From assembly GCA_945875745.1 (NCBI GenBank), contig CAMCLJ010000011.1:1-38498 (forward strand): a DNA stretch of 38,498 bases, written 5' to 3'. The notes below the pieces were generated by a model, which had not been told where the DNA came from, did not search any database, and worked only from the letters and a program-made list of their open reading frames with translations. The translations under genes and the position numbers were made by a program. Of this stretch, positions 15,262 through 24,331 are shown piece after piece; position 1 is the first letter of the stretch, and the number at the start of each line of letters is the position of its first letter. This DNA is from Chlamydia trachomatis (GTDB taxonomy: Bacteria > Chlamydiota > Chlamydiia > Chlamydiales > Rhabdochlamydiaceae).

Positions 15262-16901
15262 GGATTAGTCTTCACCGGCTCATTCATCAGTTTATCTCCT
15301 CCAAGCATCCGGAGGAGTTCTTTGTCTCTTTGTGCATCACGCACATGTTCTACTTTTGCAACTGTCCTGTCGTCGATCGTCTGTTTGGATACACGTAGGT
15401 GGACATCTCCTTTTTTAGCCACCTGAGGAAAGTGGGTAATGCAAAAGACCTGACGATGCTTTGCAAGCTCTAGGAGCTGATCTGCGATTAAAGAAGCTGT
15501 TGTACCACCTACATTGGCATCGATTTCATCAAAAAGGATCGTAGCAGTGTTGTTTTTTTCTGCCAGAGTAATTTTGATTGCAAGAAGTAATCTAGATAGT
15601 TCTCCACCTGAGGCGCTCTCTTTAATTGACGCCGGTTTTTCTCCAGGATTGGCCTGGAGCCAAGCGTTAATATAGTCATCTCCGATTAAAGTTCGAGCTT
15701 GTGGGCTGACTTCGAGAAGAACTTTTGCCTCTGGCATATTCATCTGTTGCAATCGATGGCTTAAATTTTGTTCTAGCTTTATGCTCGCCTGTTTTCTTGC
15801 AATAGACAGTGCCTGTCCTTGTTGATTGAGCTGATTTGCTAGGTTATTTTTTCTTTCTTGCGCCTCATCAATTGCTTGATCAAGCATGTCCCATTTCTGA
15901 ATTTGGCAGTTAAGTGTATTTTGAAACGCGATCCAATCAGAAAAGGTTGCACCGTATTTTTTTTTGATTTTACTGTATAAAGATAAGCGCTCTTCGATCT
16001 CCTCTGTGGAGATGTGATCGCCGTCTATTTTAGCAAGGATGCTTTGCAGGCTATGATCGACATCTTGTAGGGCGATTAAAGCCTCTTGTAGCAGGGCTAC
16101 TGCTTCGGCGCAGTTGACAGTGCCAGAGGGGAGATGGTTGAGTATGTTTTTATATTGGGCGATCTCTTTAAGGATAGGTCTTGGTCCTTCTGAGAGGCCC
16201 TCAGAAATTTCTTTACACCTGGCGGCGATATCCTGCTTGGTTGCCTGAAAAGAAAATCGGTTAAAAAGCTCTAGCTCTTCGTTTTCTTGAAGGTGAGCGT
16301 TTTTCAGCTCGTCTAGCTGCTCACAGCAAAGGTCATATCTTCTTTCTTTTTCTAGCATTTGATCAGATAAGTCTTTTAGGTCTTTCTCTGAAAGTTTATG
16401 CAAATGCCATGTACGGGTAAATCCTTCAACCTGGGACTTTAAGTCTCCATACATATCGACGATCTGGAGCAATGTGTCTTGCGATTTGAGCCCGTGATAG
16501 GAGTGTTGTCCTATCATATCGATTAAATGGGATCCGATAGATTGTAGTAGGCTAAGGGTGACAGCTTGCCTATTAATAAATGCTCTACTTTTGCCTTCTT
16601 TTGATAGCTCCCTTGTCAAAATTAGGGGCTGGTCTAAAGAGATATCGAGGCCGTGTTCTTCGAGTATAGATAAAACTTGTTTCGAGTTTTCTATGTTAAA
16701 ACTCGCTTCAATATGGGCTTTATCCGCTTCTTTACGTACCAGGCTTGCGTCCGCACGTTGACCGAGAATCAAAGCTATCCCTTCGGTAAGAGCTGTTTTC
16801 CCAGCTCCAGTTTCTCCTGTAATGATTGTGAATCCCTTCTCAAACCGTATTTCACAAAAATCTACCAGGACAAGGTTTTTAATTCGTAGAGTTTCAATCA
16901 T
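15258..16901 (-). CDS. recN: DNA repair protein RecN
   Basis: 547 residues from the ATG at 16901. This start was chosen because MIETLRIKNLVLVD is the usual RecN N-terminus and the frame upstream runs inside rnhC. RecN is an SMC-like ATPase that holds broken DNA ends during recombinational repair. Walker A is GETGAGKT (29-36), a long coiled coil follows, then the signature ESASGGELSRLLLAIK, Walker B TILFDEIDANVGG and the H-loop FCITHFPQVA. The ATG lies within the last codons of rnhC (8-base overlap), so the two are translationally coupled. Confidence 0.95.
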   Translation of the reverse strand: MIETLRIKNLVLVDFCEIRFEKGFTIITGETGAGKTALTEGIALILGQRADASLVRKEADKAHIEASFNIENSKQVLSILEEHGLDISLDQPLILTRELSKEGKSRAFINRQAVTLSLLQSIGSHLIDMIGQHSYHGLKSQDTLLQIVDMYGDLKSQVEGFTRTWHLHKLSEKDLKDLSDQMLEKERRYDLCCEQLDELKNAHLQENEELELFNRFSFQATKQDIAARCKEISEGLSEGPRPILKEIAQYKNILNHLPSGTVNCAEAVALLQEALIALQDVDHSLQSILAKIDGDHISTEEIEERLSLYSKIKKKYGATFSDWIAFQNTLNCQIQKWDMLDQAIDEAQERKNNLANQLNQQGQALSIARKQASIKLEQNLSHRLQQMNMPEAKVLLEVSPQARTLIGDDYINAWLQANPGEKPASIKESASGGELSRLLLAIKITLAEKNNTATILFDEIDANVGGTTASLIADQLLELAKHRQVFCITHFPQVAKKGDVHLRVSKQTIDDRTVAKVEHVRDAQRDKELLRMLGGDKLMNEPVKTNP

Positions 16902-17799
16902 GAAGTATTGCGTCTTTTGTTTTAAAATGGAGTTTGCCAAGGGTGCGTAATATATCTTGCCCATGCCGGCTGACTAATCTTTTTCCAGTTTGTATAACTT
17001 GAGCCGAAGCCCCTTTAGGTAGATGCATTTCCATTTTTTTACTCAGCATGTCCATCCCTTCTACATAAGCAGCTCTTGCTAAAATCGAGGCTGCTGCAAC
17101 GACAGGGTCTTCTTCTGCTCTAGGCCGTTGAATCAGCTCGAGCTCGATTTTTTTTCTTTTCATCGCAGAGATCATAAGCTCGGCTGGCGCGAATTGATCT
17201 AAGATCACCTTTTGGCATTGGGTTTGCAGGATAAGATGTTCTATGACAGTGGCATGACACCACCCTAAAAGATGGTTTAAGTTGCGGAACTTCTCGTATA
17301 GCTCATTGTATTTTTCAGGGAAAAGCATAAGCACTTTATGGGGATAATTTTTTTTAATTTGCCTGCTAATCGTTACAATCGTTGGGTCATTGAGTTGTTT
17401 GCTATCTTTAACACCCATTTGAATTAGTTCCTTTACACCGCTGCCTTCTGCATAAATTCCAGCGACGCATAAAGGACCGAAAAAATCCCCTTTTCCTGAT
17501 TCATCATCTCCAATCCTTGGAGATAGATCGAGTTCAGTGGTTTTATAACCATAAGAAAAATCTTTTAAAATCTCAGGTTCTAAATAAAAAGCAATAAACT
17601 CATCTTTAGCTTTTCCCTGAACTGTAATTTTACCAGACAGATAGAGTACACAGGACAGACCTGATTTTTTAGCAGCAAAGAACGTATGAGGAGGCTCTGT
17701 GAGTTCAAACCCCTGGTCGATCAGGTCAGCTTTTAACTTGCCACTAAGGCTTGTATCAATAGAGGCAACAAAGCAGCTTGCGGTAGTAGACTTTGTCAT
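16894..17799 (-). CDS. rnhC: Ribonuclease HIII
   Basis: 301 residues from the ATG at 17799, preceded by GAAGG at good spacing; longer in-frame extension to 18057 runs into the divergent gene and is rejected. RNase HIII removes RNA from RNA-DNA hybrids. Residues 1-90 are the TBP-like hybrid-binding domain; the catalytic domain begins PRIGDDESGKGDFFGPL with Asp99 and Glu100, continues with VGxKDSK-type GVKDSKQL and ends with VVAAASILARAAYV. Followed by recN with overlap. As I recall, rnhC also neighbours a RodZ-type gene in Chlamydia. Confidence 0.95.
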   Translation of the reverse strand: MTKSTTASCFVASIDTSLSGKLKADLIDQGFELTEPPHTFFAAKKSGLSCVLYLSGKITVQGKAKDEFIAFYLEPEILKDFSYGYKTTELDLSPRIGDDESGKGDFFGPLCVAGIYAEGSGVKELIQMGVKDSKQLNDPTIVTISRQIKKNYPHKVLMLFPEKYNELYEKFRNLNHLLGWCHATVIEHLILQTQCQKVILDQFAPAELMISAMKRKKIELELIQRPRAEEDPVVAAASILARAAYVEGMDMLSKKMEMHLPKGASAQVIQTGKRLVSRHGQDILRTLGKLHFKTKDAILHD

Positions 17800-17953
17800 A
17801 AAAACCTTCTTTTTTTTCTGTATTTTACCTTGAATTGCAAAAAATACAAGGACATTACTTGAGATATATTGTAAGAGAAGGCTTGACTTTGAACTGGAGA
17901 TAGAAAACAATACAGATTTCATCCGACGGATATTTTCAATTGGAGACAGGGAT

Positions 17954-18361
17954 ATGAATGATGAGTTAAAACGAATCGGCTCTCTTTTTAGGGCAAAAAG
18001 AAAAGAAATGAATTTAAGTATCAAAGAGGTGGAGAACTCAACATCCATAAGATCCAACTATCTAGAAGCGATTGAAGAGGGCAGTATTTATCAACATATT
18101 GCTCATGTCTATGCTCAAGGGTTTATGAGACAATATGCTGTTTGTATTGGATTGGATATGGACGATATTATGCGGGAAAATCCAAGTGCATTTCGTGTGC
18201 AGCAAGAAAAACCAGAATTTGCATACGGGATAGGCACCCTCGAGGTTCGTGGTAGCATGGGGGGAGGAGTTAGGTGGTTTCCTAATCTTCTGTGGGCCCT
18301 GGCCTCTGCATTCGTTCTTGTTGTAGCTTGGTATATAGCTAAGTATCTAGGGATTTTTTAA
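17954..18361 (+). CDS. rodZ: RodZ-like helix-turn-helix membrane protein
   Basis: 135 residues. Residues 1-75 are the RodZ-type HTH domain (IGSLFRAKRKEMNLSIKEVE, then LEAIEEG and YAQGFMRQYAVCIGLD, the classic YxxGFLRxYA pattern). A single membrane segment (LLWALASAFVLVVAWYIAKYL) is at the C-terminus, with only about five residues after it, so the periplasmic domain of E. coli RodZ is missing, as in Chlamydia. RodZ links MreB to the division and peptidoglycan machinery, which in Chlamydiae works without FtsZ. It is divergent from rnhC with 154 bases between them. The ATG follows GGAGACAGGGAT. Confidence 0.85.
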   Translation: MNDELKRIGSLFRAKRKEMNLSIKEVENSTSIRSNYLEAIEEGSIYQHIAHVYAQGFMRQYAVCIGLDMDDIMRENPSAFRVQQEKPEFAYGIGTLEVRGSMGGGVRWFPNLLWALASAFVLVVAWYIAKYLGIF

Positions 18362-18521
18362 TTCTTCTTTTCTGTAAAGAACCAGTTGCAAGAGAAATTT
18401 CTGATCGCTATTGTTCGTAAGACACCAGTTATATGACTTCAATATCTATATTTGAGCCATATATCTACTGGATACAAGTATGATAAAGCATTACTAGACG
18501 TTTCAAGACTTGAGGTACATA

Positions 18522-20342
18522 ATGACGGTCAAAAGCCTTGGTGATTATTCATTGATTAGGGAGCTTTCACGAGGATCTCTAGGGTCCTTATTTTTAGCGG
18601 AGCATCGGTTTTTAAAAAGACCATTTTCCTTAAAAATTCTTCCCGTAGAAATCTTAACAGACCCAAGCTTTCTAGAGAGATTTGAACGTGAGGTAACAGC
18701 TCTATATCAGCTTGATCATCCTCATATTGTAAAAGTTCATAATGTTTCTTGCTGTGACGGAAGCTATTTTCTTGCCAGTGACTGCGTTCTGCAAGGGGAG
18801 GAGATGGCTCAAAATCTCGAGGAATATCTAGAGCGTCATCCTGGTAGACTGAAGGAAGAGTCAATTTATCAACTTGTTATGCAGATAGCGGAGGCTCTCG
18901 ACTATGTTCATAATAGTAAAATCAGCAATGAGCCCCTCTCTCATAGGTCACTGAAACTCTCTAATATTTTAATTCAGGAAAGGGGAGATGGACCCCATGT
19001 GTATTTAGCCGATTTTGGTCTTTCTAGATTGCTCGGTCCCGGTTGGCTTTTAAAAAAAACATGTGAGGCTCTGACTCATCTCATTGATGAATCTGATATC
19101 AATGGATCGGAGCTAAGCTTACTGCAAAAGTCTTTTCTTCAAAGTTTTTCGTTTCTGGCACCAGAACAAAAAGGGTGGTCCCAACAAGGCTTTGCCGATG
19201 ACATAAAAGTTGATGTATATGCCTTTGGCTTGATCGTTTACTACATATACATGAGAGAGCTGCCTGAAGGTTTTTTTGAGATGCCATCGGATAGATTTAG
19301 TGATTTAGAGTATAACTGGGATCATTTAATCAGATCTTGTTTACATTCCAATCCTGCTAAACGACCCTCTGATCTGCTTTCGATCTTAAAGCAGCTGCCT
19401 CTCGATAAGCAGGGCTCGCTACAAACACCTGTTTCTGTAGAATCTGTCTGCGGGACAAGCTCCACATTCCATCAGTTGAAATTAAGTTTAAAACCCCAAG
19501 AGATTACTCGCCCTCAATTTGAGCCCGATCCTGGTGCGATTTTTCAGACTGAAAGTGTGGTTATCCGCTATCAACCTTTGGCCACTGAAGCTAAGGAGAT
19601 CGATCCTTTAATGACTGAAATGGTCATTATTCCTGGAGGATCATTTGATCGAGGCAGTAATATCGGTGGACGGGATAGTTCCCCTCGCCATCAGATTGTT
19701 TTACATCCATTTGCCATCGATATCCATCCAGTAAGTAATGAGCAGTTCGTTCGGTTTTTAGAGGTAATGGGTGGAGAAAAAGATGGGAATAATAACGACA
19801 TGATTCGCCTTCGAGATTCTAGGATTAAGCGCACTGGCGGTAAGGTGAATATTGAATCTGGTTATGGAAGACATCCAGTCGTTGGTGTCACCTGGTATGG
19901 CGCACTAGCTTATGCCAAGTGGATCGGTAAAAGGCTGCCTTCTGAGGCTGAATGGGAAATTGCAGCAGCAGGTGGTGTAGAAGAGGCAATCTATCCGACA
20001 GGGATGAGTATAGAACGCTCTCAAGCGAATTTTTTCAGTTCAGATACAACTGCTGTTATGAGCTATTTTCCGAATAATTATGGGATTTACGATATGGCAG
20101 GTAATGTTTACGAATGGTGTCAGGACTGGTATGACTATCATTATTACGACATGTCTGTTCAAGAGCCTAATAATCCCAAAGGTCCTTTACAGGGAGTATA
20201 CCGGGTCTTGCGTGGCGGTTGTTGGAAGAGCTTGAAAGAAGATCTTCGCTGCGCACATAGGCACAGAAATAACCCTGGCGTCATGAATGGCACTTACGGT
20301 TTTCGTTGTGTGGCTGATGTAGAGCCCGCCGCTCGGTTTTAA
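18522..20342 (+). CDS. pkn1: Pkn1-like Ser/Thr kinase with FGE-sulfatase domain
   Basis: 606 residues from ATG 18522, which has GAGG 6 bases upstream; a TTG at 18510 is the alternative. Numbering from the TTG: the kinase domain is at about 12-290 with Lys42 (FSLKIL), the catalytic loop SHRSLKLSNILI (145-155) and an intact DFG (168-170). The HRD aspartate is Ser147, so the catalytic base is missing. Residues 365-610 form a formylglycine-generating-enzyme-like domain (MVIIPGGSFDRGS, GVTWYGALAYAKWIGKRLPS, GNVYEWCQDW, LRGGCW, GFRCV); the paired catalytic cysteines of true FGE are not seen at usual spacing. The layout matches chlamydial Pkn1. A regulatory or scaffold role is as likely as kinase activity. 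Confidence 0.85.
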   Translation: MTVKSLGDYSLIRELSRGSLGSLFLAEHRFLKRPFSLKILPVEILTDPSFLERFEREVTALYQLDHPHIVKVHNVSCCDGSYFLASDCVLQGEEMAQNLEEYLERHPGRLKEESIYQLVMQIAEALDYVHNSKISNEPLSHRSLKLSNILIQERGDGPHVYLADFGLSRLLGPGWLLKKTCEALTHLIDESDINGSELSLLQKSFLQSFSFLAPEQKGWSQQGFADDIKVDVYAFGLIVYYIYMRELPEGFFEMPSDRFSDLEYNWDHLIRSCLHSNPAKRPSDLLSILKQLPLDKQGSLQTPVSVESVCGTSSTFHQLKLSLKPQEITRPQFEPDPGAIFQTESVVIRYQPLATEAKEIDPLMTEMVIIPGGSFDRGSNIGGRDSSPRHQIVLHPFAIDIHPVSNEQFVRFLEVMGGEKDGNNNDMIRLRDSRIKRTGGKVNIESGYGRHPVVGVTWYGALAYAKWIGKRLPSEAEWEIAAAGGVEEAIYPTGMSIERSQANFFSSDTTAVMSYFPNNYGIYDMAGNVYEWCQDWYDYHYYDMSVQEPNNPKGPLQGVYRVLRGGCWKSLKEDLRCAHRHRNNPGVMNGTYGFRCVADVEPAARF

Positions 20343-20374
20343 GAGGCTAGACCTGTCATCTTTTGCTCAAAATA

Positions 20375-20410
20375 CGTTTAGGGATTTTATTTAATAAGTA
20401 TCCCTAAACG
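20375..20410. terminator. Bidirectional terminator between pkn1-like and USP-like genes
   Basis: Perfect 11-bp stem CGTTTAGGGAT (20375-20385) / ATCCCTAAACG (20400-20410) with a 14-base loop, lying between convergent genes that end at 20342 and 20465. Confidence 0.75.
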
Positions 20411-20464
20411 CAGATAAAAGTAGTGTTCGAAATTCAATTCGTGAATACAGATTCTTTATGACTA

Positions 20465-22600
20465 CTATCTCCACCACCTTCTTAACCAGCTGAAGACGCT
20501 TGTACCAACTTCCCAGATCCATCCCTTAAAGCGTTGAAATAACCCGATTGGTTGTGGCCAGGCTACGTTCCTAGGTTGTGCAGGGGGGATAGGCTGCTCA
20601 CTCGAAGTCGTGGAGGACGGAAGAGCAGTTGTATCAGTTGCTCTATTTATTAATGTGACACCATCTATTTTTTGTGACAGGCTAAGTCTCGATGGAGCGG
20701 CAGATTGTAATGGATGGTTACTTTCTGGTGACTTCTCAGTTGGTGGTGTAGAAGCTCTTCTTACATCAGTAACTGTAGGTCTTTCCGGATCATCAATAAG
20801 GGGGGCATCCTCATCGATCTGATCGAGTTTTTTATAGAGCAAGATTGTTCCTTTGGGAAGAAACTCTGTCTTTACTAATTTGGTAGGGACTAATTCTGTG
20901 TGCGTATCTGAACAGAAATACCAATCATCGCCTTGTTTTTGAATCACAACATAGTGACCAGCATCAGCTACTCCTGTTTTGAAGATGATGTGCTCTAGAG
21001 CGTAGCTCGTATCGATTGTTCCACATAAACTTTGGGATAAGCTAAAGATGGCTGGTGTATCGTTTGTTTGATTAGGAACTATTTGGACCTGTCCTGTTGG
21101 GTCTTGGCTAGTTGCCGGCCGGATTTGAACGATCAGCTGCTCTGGTGGGTGGTTAAATTGAGCCATAGCTCTTGGATGAGCTATGGTATTATACGACTCT
21201 AAATTACCTTCTTCATCACGGATAAAGCAACCCTGAGTTAAATCGCCGTTAACCTCTTCAAGAAAGGCTCTTGCCATTTCTGGTAACATGGGTCCATGTC
21301 CGCCGCTCAAGCTTAAGAAACAGCTTCTTGTTGCAACTGGAAGTACCTTTTGCTGCAAGATATCAAATACTTCGCTATCTGCCATATCCTTAAAAGGGAC
21401 ATACTGTTCTTGTTGATCCTTCGGTTTTTTTTCTAATCCTATATACCGCAGGGCTCGGTTGAAACAACTAGAATCGCTGATGGGAATATGTCGATTCTTT
21501 TCGGATAGCTCACTTCTGAGTGCCTCTAGTAGTTCTATGATCTGCGCAGGATCATCTTGCTGGCTATGATCCCTTGAAATTTGAGGGAATAAATCATGGA
21601 GGGCGTAACGAATATTTAATGTGTTGGCAGTTGAGATTTTTGGCGGCGGCAGACTCCGGCTTTCGTTTAGAAAGCAGAGCATTTCGGATTGAATTCTTTT
21701 TAGAGGTTCTTCTCTTGGATCATCCATTTCTTTTGCAAGGATGCATAGATCGGACACCATATCCTGCAAAGCAGGGGTCTTTGCTGTGAACTGCAACCAA
21801 CTATTAATCCAGCAGTCGTTACCACCTAGGTTGTGTAAGCCTATAATCGGGTTATCTATCCCATAAAGTTCTGGATTTTCTTGTATATATTCCGGATTGA
21901 GTAGAGTCCGGATCAAATCCAGATCATGGGTTTGTAATCTGAGAAAGTGGTGTACAAGAGCCTGGTAAGTCTGTTGGACTGATTCAGTCGCTTTGATGTG
22001 CAGATCTTCGCACATCTTATGTAGTGTTGTAAGATCATGCTTTTGCAAACTCAAGCTAAAATCTGCAAATAAGTCGTGTCGAATGAGCTCTTCATGGGCA
22101 GGCTTTCCTTCTTTACTTCTTCTTGCGATCATCTCTACGCACTCTTTAAGATAGGCCAATTGATGCCAGTTGAGCTCTTGTTGTTTTCTTTTATATAACT
22201 GCTCTAGAATTCCGCCCCCCTCTTTAGAAAGGACAGGGTTTTGATCTTGGATCAGTTCCTCTACGCTAATGAGAATCTCTCGATAACTTGGCGGTAGCAA
22301 TTCCCGATCTAAGCCCAAATTGATGATATCAATGAGGGCCTGTAAATCACCGGCCTGTTCATCAATCCCTATAATACGGTGACTTAAAAGTTCATCCCGT
22401 GCATTACGTCGATCAGCAGGCATGTCTAGAGGAGCTACTTGTAACCGACGTTGTGAAATGGGTTTTGGAGAAGAATCGGTTTGTGCGCTGCAGACAGCCC
22501 CAGCATATAATTGAGAAGCTTTTCCATGAGGGTGTAAGGGGGTTAAGTATGTTCCTGGAAAGGACATAGCTTTTCTCAAGATTGGATTAACTATCGACAT
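20465..22600 (-). CDS. USP-family (C19) deubiquitinase-like effector
   Basis: 711 residues. The USP Cys box reads GLHNLGGNDCWINSWLQF (254-271) with Cys263; the His box is TGVADAGHYVVIQKQGDDWY with His549, followed by Asp565 in CSD; the closing strand GTILLYKKL matches the family's AYxLxY end. So the catalytic triad of a ubiquitin-specific protease is present, in an order and spacing (about 286 residues Cys to His) normal for USPs. Residues 1-250 are a helical, Ser-rich N-terminal region without recognised domain; 585-680 is a Pro/Ser/Thr linker; and 685-711 is an amphipathic Trp-rich tail (FKGWIWEVGTSVFSWLRRWW) that may bind membranes. AGAGG lies 7 bases before the ATG. Substrate specificity (ubiquitin or another UBL) cannot be told. 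Host targeting is inferred. Confidence 0.75.
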   Translation of the reverse strand: MSIVNPILRKAMSFPGTYLTPLHPHGKASQLYAGAVCSAQTDSSPKPISQRRLQVAPLDMPADRRNARDELLSHRIIGIDEQAGDLQALIDIINLGLDRELLPPSYREILISVEELIQDQNPVLSKEGGGILEQLYKRKQQELNWHQLAYLKECVEMIARRSKEGKPAHEELIRHDLFADFSLSLQKHDLTTLHKMCEDLHIKATESVQQTYQALVHHFLRLQTHDLDLIRTLLNPEYIQENPELYGIDNPIIGLHNLGGNDCWINSWLQFTAKTPALQDMVSDLCILAKEMDDPREEPLKRIQSEMLCFLNESRSLPPPKISTANTLNIRYALHDLFPQISRDHSQQDDPAQIIELLEALRSELSEKNRHIPISDSSCFNRALRYIGLEKKPKDQQEQYVPFKDMADSEVFDILQQKVLPVATRSCFLSLSGGHGPMLPEMARAFLEEVNGDLTQGCFIRDEEGNLESYNTIAHPRAMAQFNHPPEQLIVQIRPATSQDPTGQVQIVPNQTNDTPAIFSLSQSLCGTIDTSYALEHIIFKTGVADAGHYVVIQKQGDDWYFCSDTHTELVPTKLVKTEFLPKGTILLYKKLDQIDEDAPLIDDPERPTVTDVRRASTPPTEKSPESNHPLQSAAPSRLSLSQKIDGVTLINRATDTTALPSSTTSSEQPIPPAQPRNVAWPQPIGLFQRFKGWIWEVGTSVFSWLRRWWR

Positions 22601-22957
22601 AGATACCTCTTTTTAATATCTAAATTATATCACTCTAATGTTTGTTTTTTATTAATATTATGTTTTTTTATTTTAAAATATATTTATTATAAAATTCATT
22701 TATTATTAAGTCGTTTGTTTTTAAGTTGTTATAGAATTTAAATATGTTCGATTAAAAGAAATCAGTGGATATGTGAGTTGATTTCATTTTCAGGAGTATA
22801 TAAAAAATATTTTTTTTTAAGGAATTTCTATCAGATTGACCTAATCCTTCAACAGGCTAATCATCATGCTCAAAAAGTCTAACCACTGTAGCATAGGAGA
22901 AATCTTTAATGAATATCAAAATGTTGAAGGGCTTTTTATATGTGCGTCTACAAGCCT
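22601..22957. other. 357-base AT-rich spacer between USP-like and kinase genes
   Basis: No gene was found. From 22610 to about 22760 the sequence is almost only A/T. A widely spaced perfect 9-bp inverted repeat, CCTTCAACA (22846-22854) and TGTTGAAGG (22922-22930), lies just past the kinase stop. The USP-like promoter should be here on the minus strand, but no clear hexamer pair was picked. Confidence 0.5.
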
Positions 22958-24088
22958 TTATTCTGATAGAGATAAAGTCTGCCAATCTATTCTTGCAAGG
23001 CTAGGGTGTTCTTTTATTTGTATAGGTGTTAAACGTTCCCTTCTTTCCCATCTAAGGAGGTTGTTTAGCAAGTTCTTAAAATTTGCCAGATCTACGAGGG
23101 TGTGCTCGTCTGATTTAGAGAGCCTAGATTCGATTTGTTTCTCAAAGAATGCATCTCTAGGCTCATCAACGGATCCACTTGCCGGCGATGAAGCATCTGC
23201 TTGGATTATAAACTCTGTAGGGGCTGGACCTAAAAGGGAAGTAAACATAGTTTGTAAATTTGAAGGGCCGGTTGCCAGAAGCAGAACCTGGCCTGTTAAA
23301 ACCTCAAATAGGGTGCATCCAAAACTCCATATATCAGCTTGGGGACCATAAGGTAGACCATAAGCAATCTCTGGCGCGCGATAGTATAGTGTCCCGACAC
23401 AAAGCTTTCTTTCATTTGCTTGCTCTCCCCCTTCTGCGCAACAATCTGCATCAGTAATACAAAATCTGTTTCTTCTTTGATGATATAGAATATTTTCCGG
23501 TTTTATATCTGAGTGAGTCATTCCTGCTTGGCTTAAAGCCTCTAAACCTGGAACCATCTGAGCTGTAAAAATTTTCACATGTGGTAGCGGCAAGCCAGTA
23601 GGGTGATGCGAAATGAGATCGTAGAGATTACAATTGTATAGCTCTTGTAAAAAACAGATCCGATCAGAATTCATATTAAGAGGCCCTACAATTAATCGAG
23701 CTAAAGGGATTGTATTGTCTGGATTGATTTGGGTCCATTTCCTTAATATGCCAATTTCACGCTCTATAACAGCGTTCACCCGCGCATTACGGCTGCTGTC
23801 TTCGTCGACCTTTGCTACTTTAAGAGCTAAATGTCTAATAGCTGGATCACCATCCTTCTGAATAGAAACAGCATAGACTTGCCCAAAGGACCCTTGACCT
23901 ATTAATTTTTGAATATTTACAGTTGCAGGGCCTTGAGGGGTCATTAGCGCGAATCTATCCGGCATGGGCTGTGGCCCTTGTTTTGCCCTTTTTGCCTCAG
24001 CCCTTTCCTCTGCAGGACGATCTGCCTTGTCAGGGCAAGGCAATTTTTCTTGGCCGGAAAGATGACTGGATGCTCCTATCGAAGACAT
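22958..24088 (-). CDS. Eukaryote-like (CMGC-type) protein kinase, candidate effector
   Basis: 376 residues. After a 55-residue charged, disordered N-terminus comes a full kinase domain: glycine loop GQGSFGQV (64-71), Lys90 in LALKVAK, Glu111 in the C-helix, catalytic loop THSDIKPENIL with Asp194, Lys196 and Asn199, Asp213 in DAD where DFG is usual, TLYYRAPEIAYG (APE at 238-240) and ADIWSFGCTLFEVLTG. The HRD and DFG motifs are both altered (HSD, DAD), but all charged catalytic residues remain, so activity is plausible. The YYRAPE motif is typical of CMGC kinases of eukaryotes rather than bacterial PknB. Residues 270-376 (LLGPAPTEFI, ending in a CMGC-like C-lobe insert) fit. It lies upstream of the USP-like gene on the same strand, 357 bases apart. 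Confidence 0.8.
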   Translation of the reverse strand: MSSIGASSHLSGQEKLPCPDKADRPAEERAEAKRAKQGPQPMPDRFALMTPQGPATVNIQKLIGQGSFGQVYAVSIQKDGDPAIRHLALKVAKVDEDSSRNARVNAVIEREIGILRKWTQINPDNTIPLARLIVGPLNMNSDRICFLQELYNCNLYDLISHHPTGLPLPHVKIFTAQMVPGLEALSQAGMTHSDIKPENILYHQRRNRFCITDADCCAEGGEQANERKLCVGTLYYRAPEIAYGLPYGPQADIWSFGCTLFEVLTGQVLLLATGPSNLQTMFTSLLGPAPTEFIIQADASSPASGSVDEPRDAFFEKQIESRLSKSDEHTLVDLANFKNLLNNLLRWERRERLTPIQIKEHPSLARIDWQTLSLSE

Positions 24089-24331
24089 AAATTAATACCA
24101 TTAATTCGTTTATGTATATTATATTTGTTTAATTAAATTATAAAAATACATTTAAATAATATAGCTGTTAAATAGGTGATGTGCAAATAAATTTCCCTTT
24201 TTATCTTGTTAGTATTTTTTTATTGACTTTCTCGTCAGATGGTTTTATTTATCTTGATCCTGCTAAAGGTTTTGCTAAAAACATCGGTATTTTTTTACAA
24301 TAATCATCCAATATATGGAGATATGCACCAG

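Noticed and set aside
16902-16964. Longer recN start at 16964
   Set aside because: Would add 21 residues that are read from within rnhC and are not part of RecN; the ATG at 16901 begins the conserved N-terminus.
17800-18057. Longer rnhC start at 18057
   Set aside because: The extension is antisense to the start of the rodZ-like gene and lacks family similarity; the ATG at 17799 has a good ribosome binding site.
22866-23351. 161-codon plus-strand reading frame overlapping the kinase gene
   Set aside because: It is antisense to the conserved C-lobe of the kinase; composition and lack of any recognisable domain mark it as a shadow.
24239-24331. Hydrophobic N-terminal extension of IspH
   Set aside because: IspH is cytosolic and starts just before KPRGFCAG; the extension has no ribosome binding site and is AT-rich leader.
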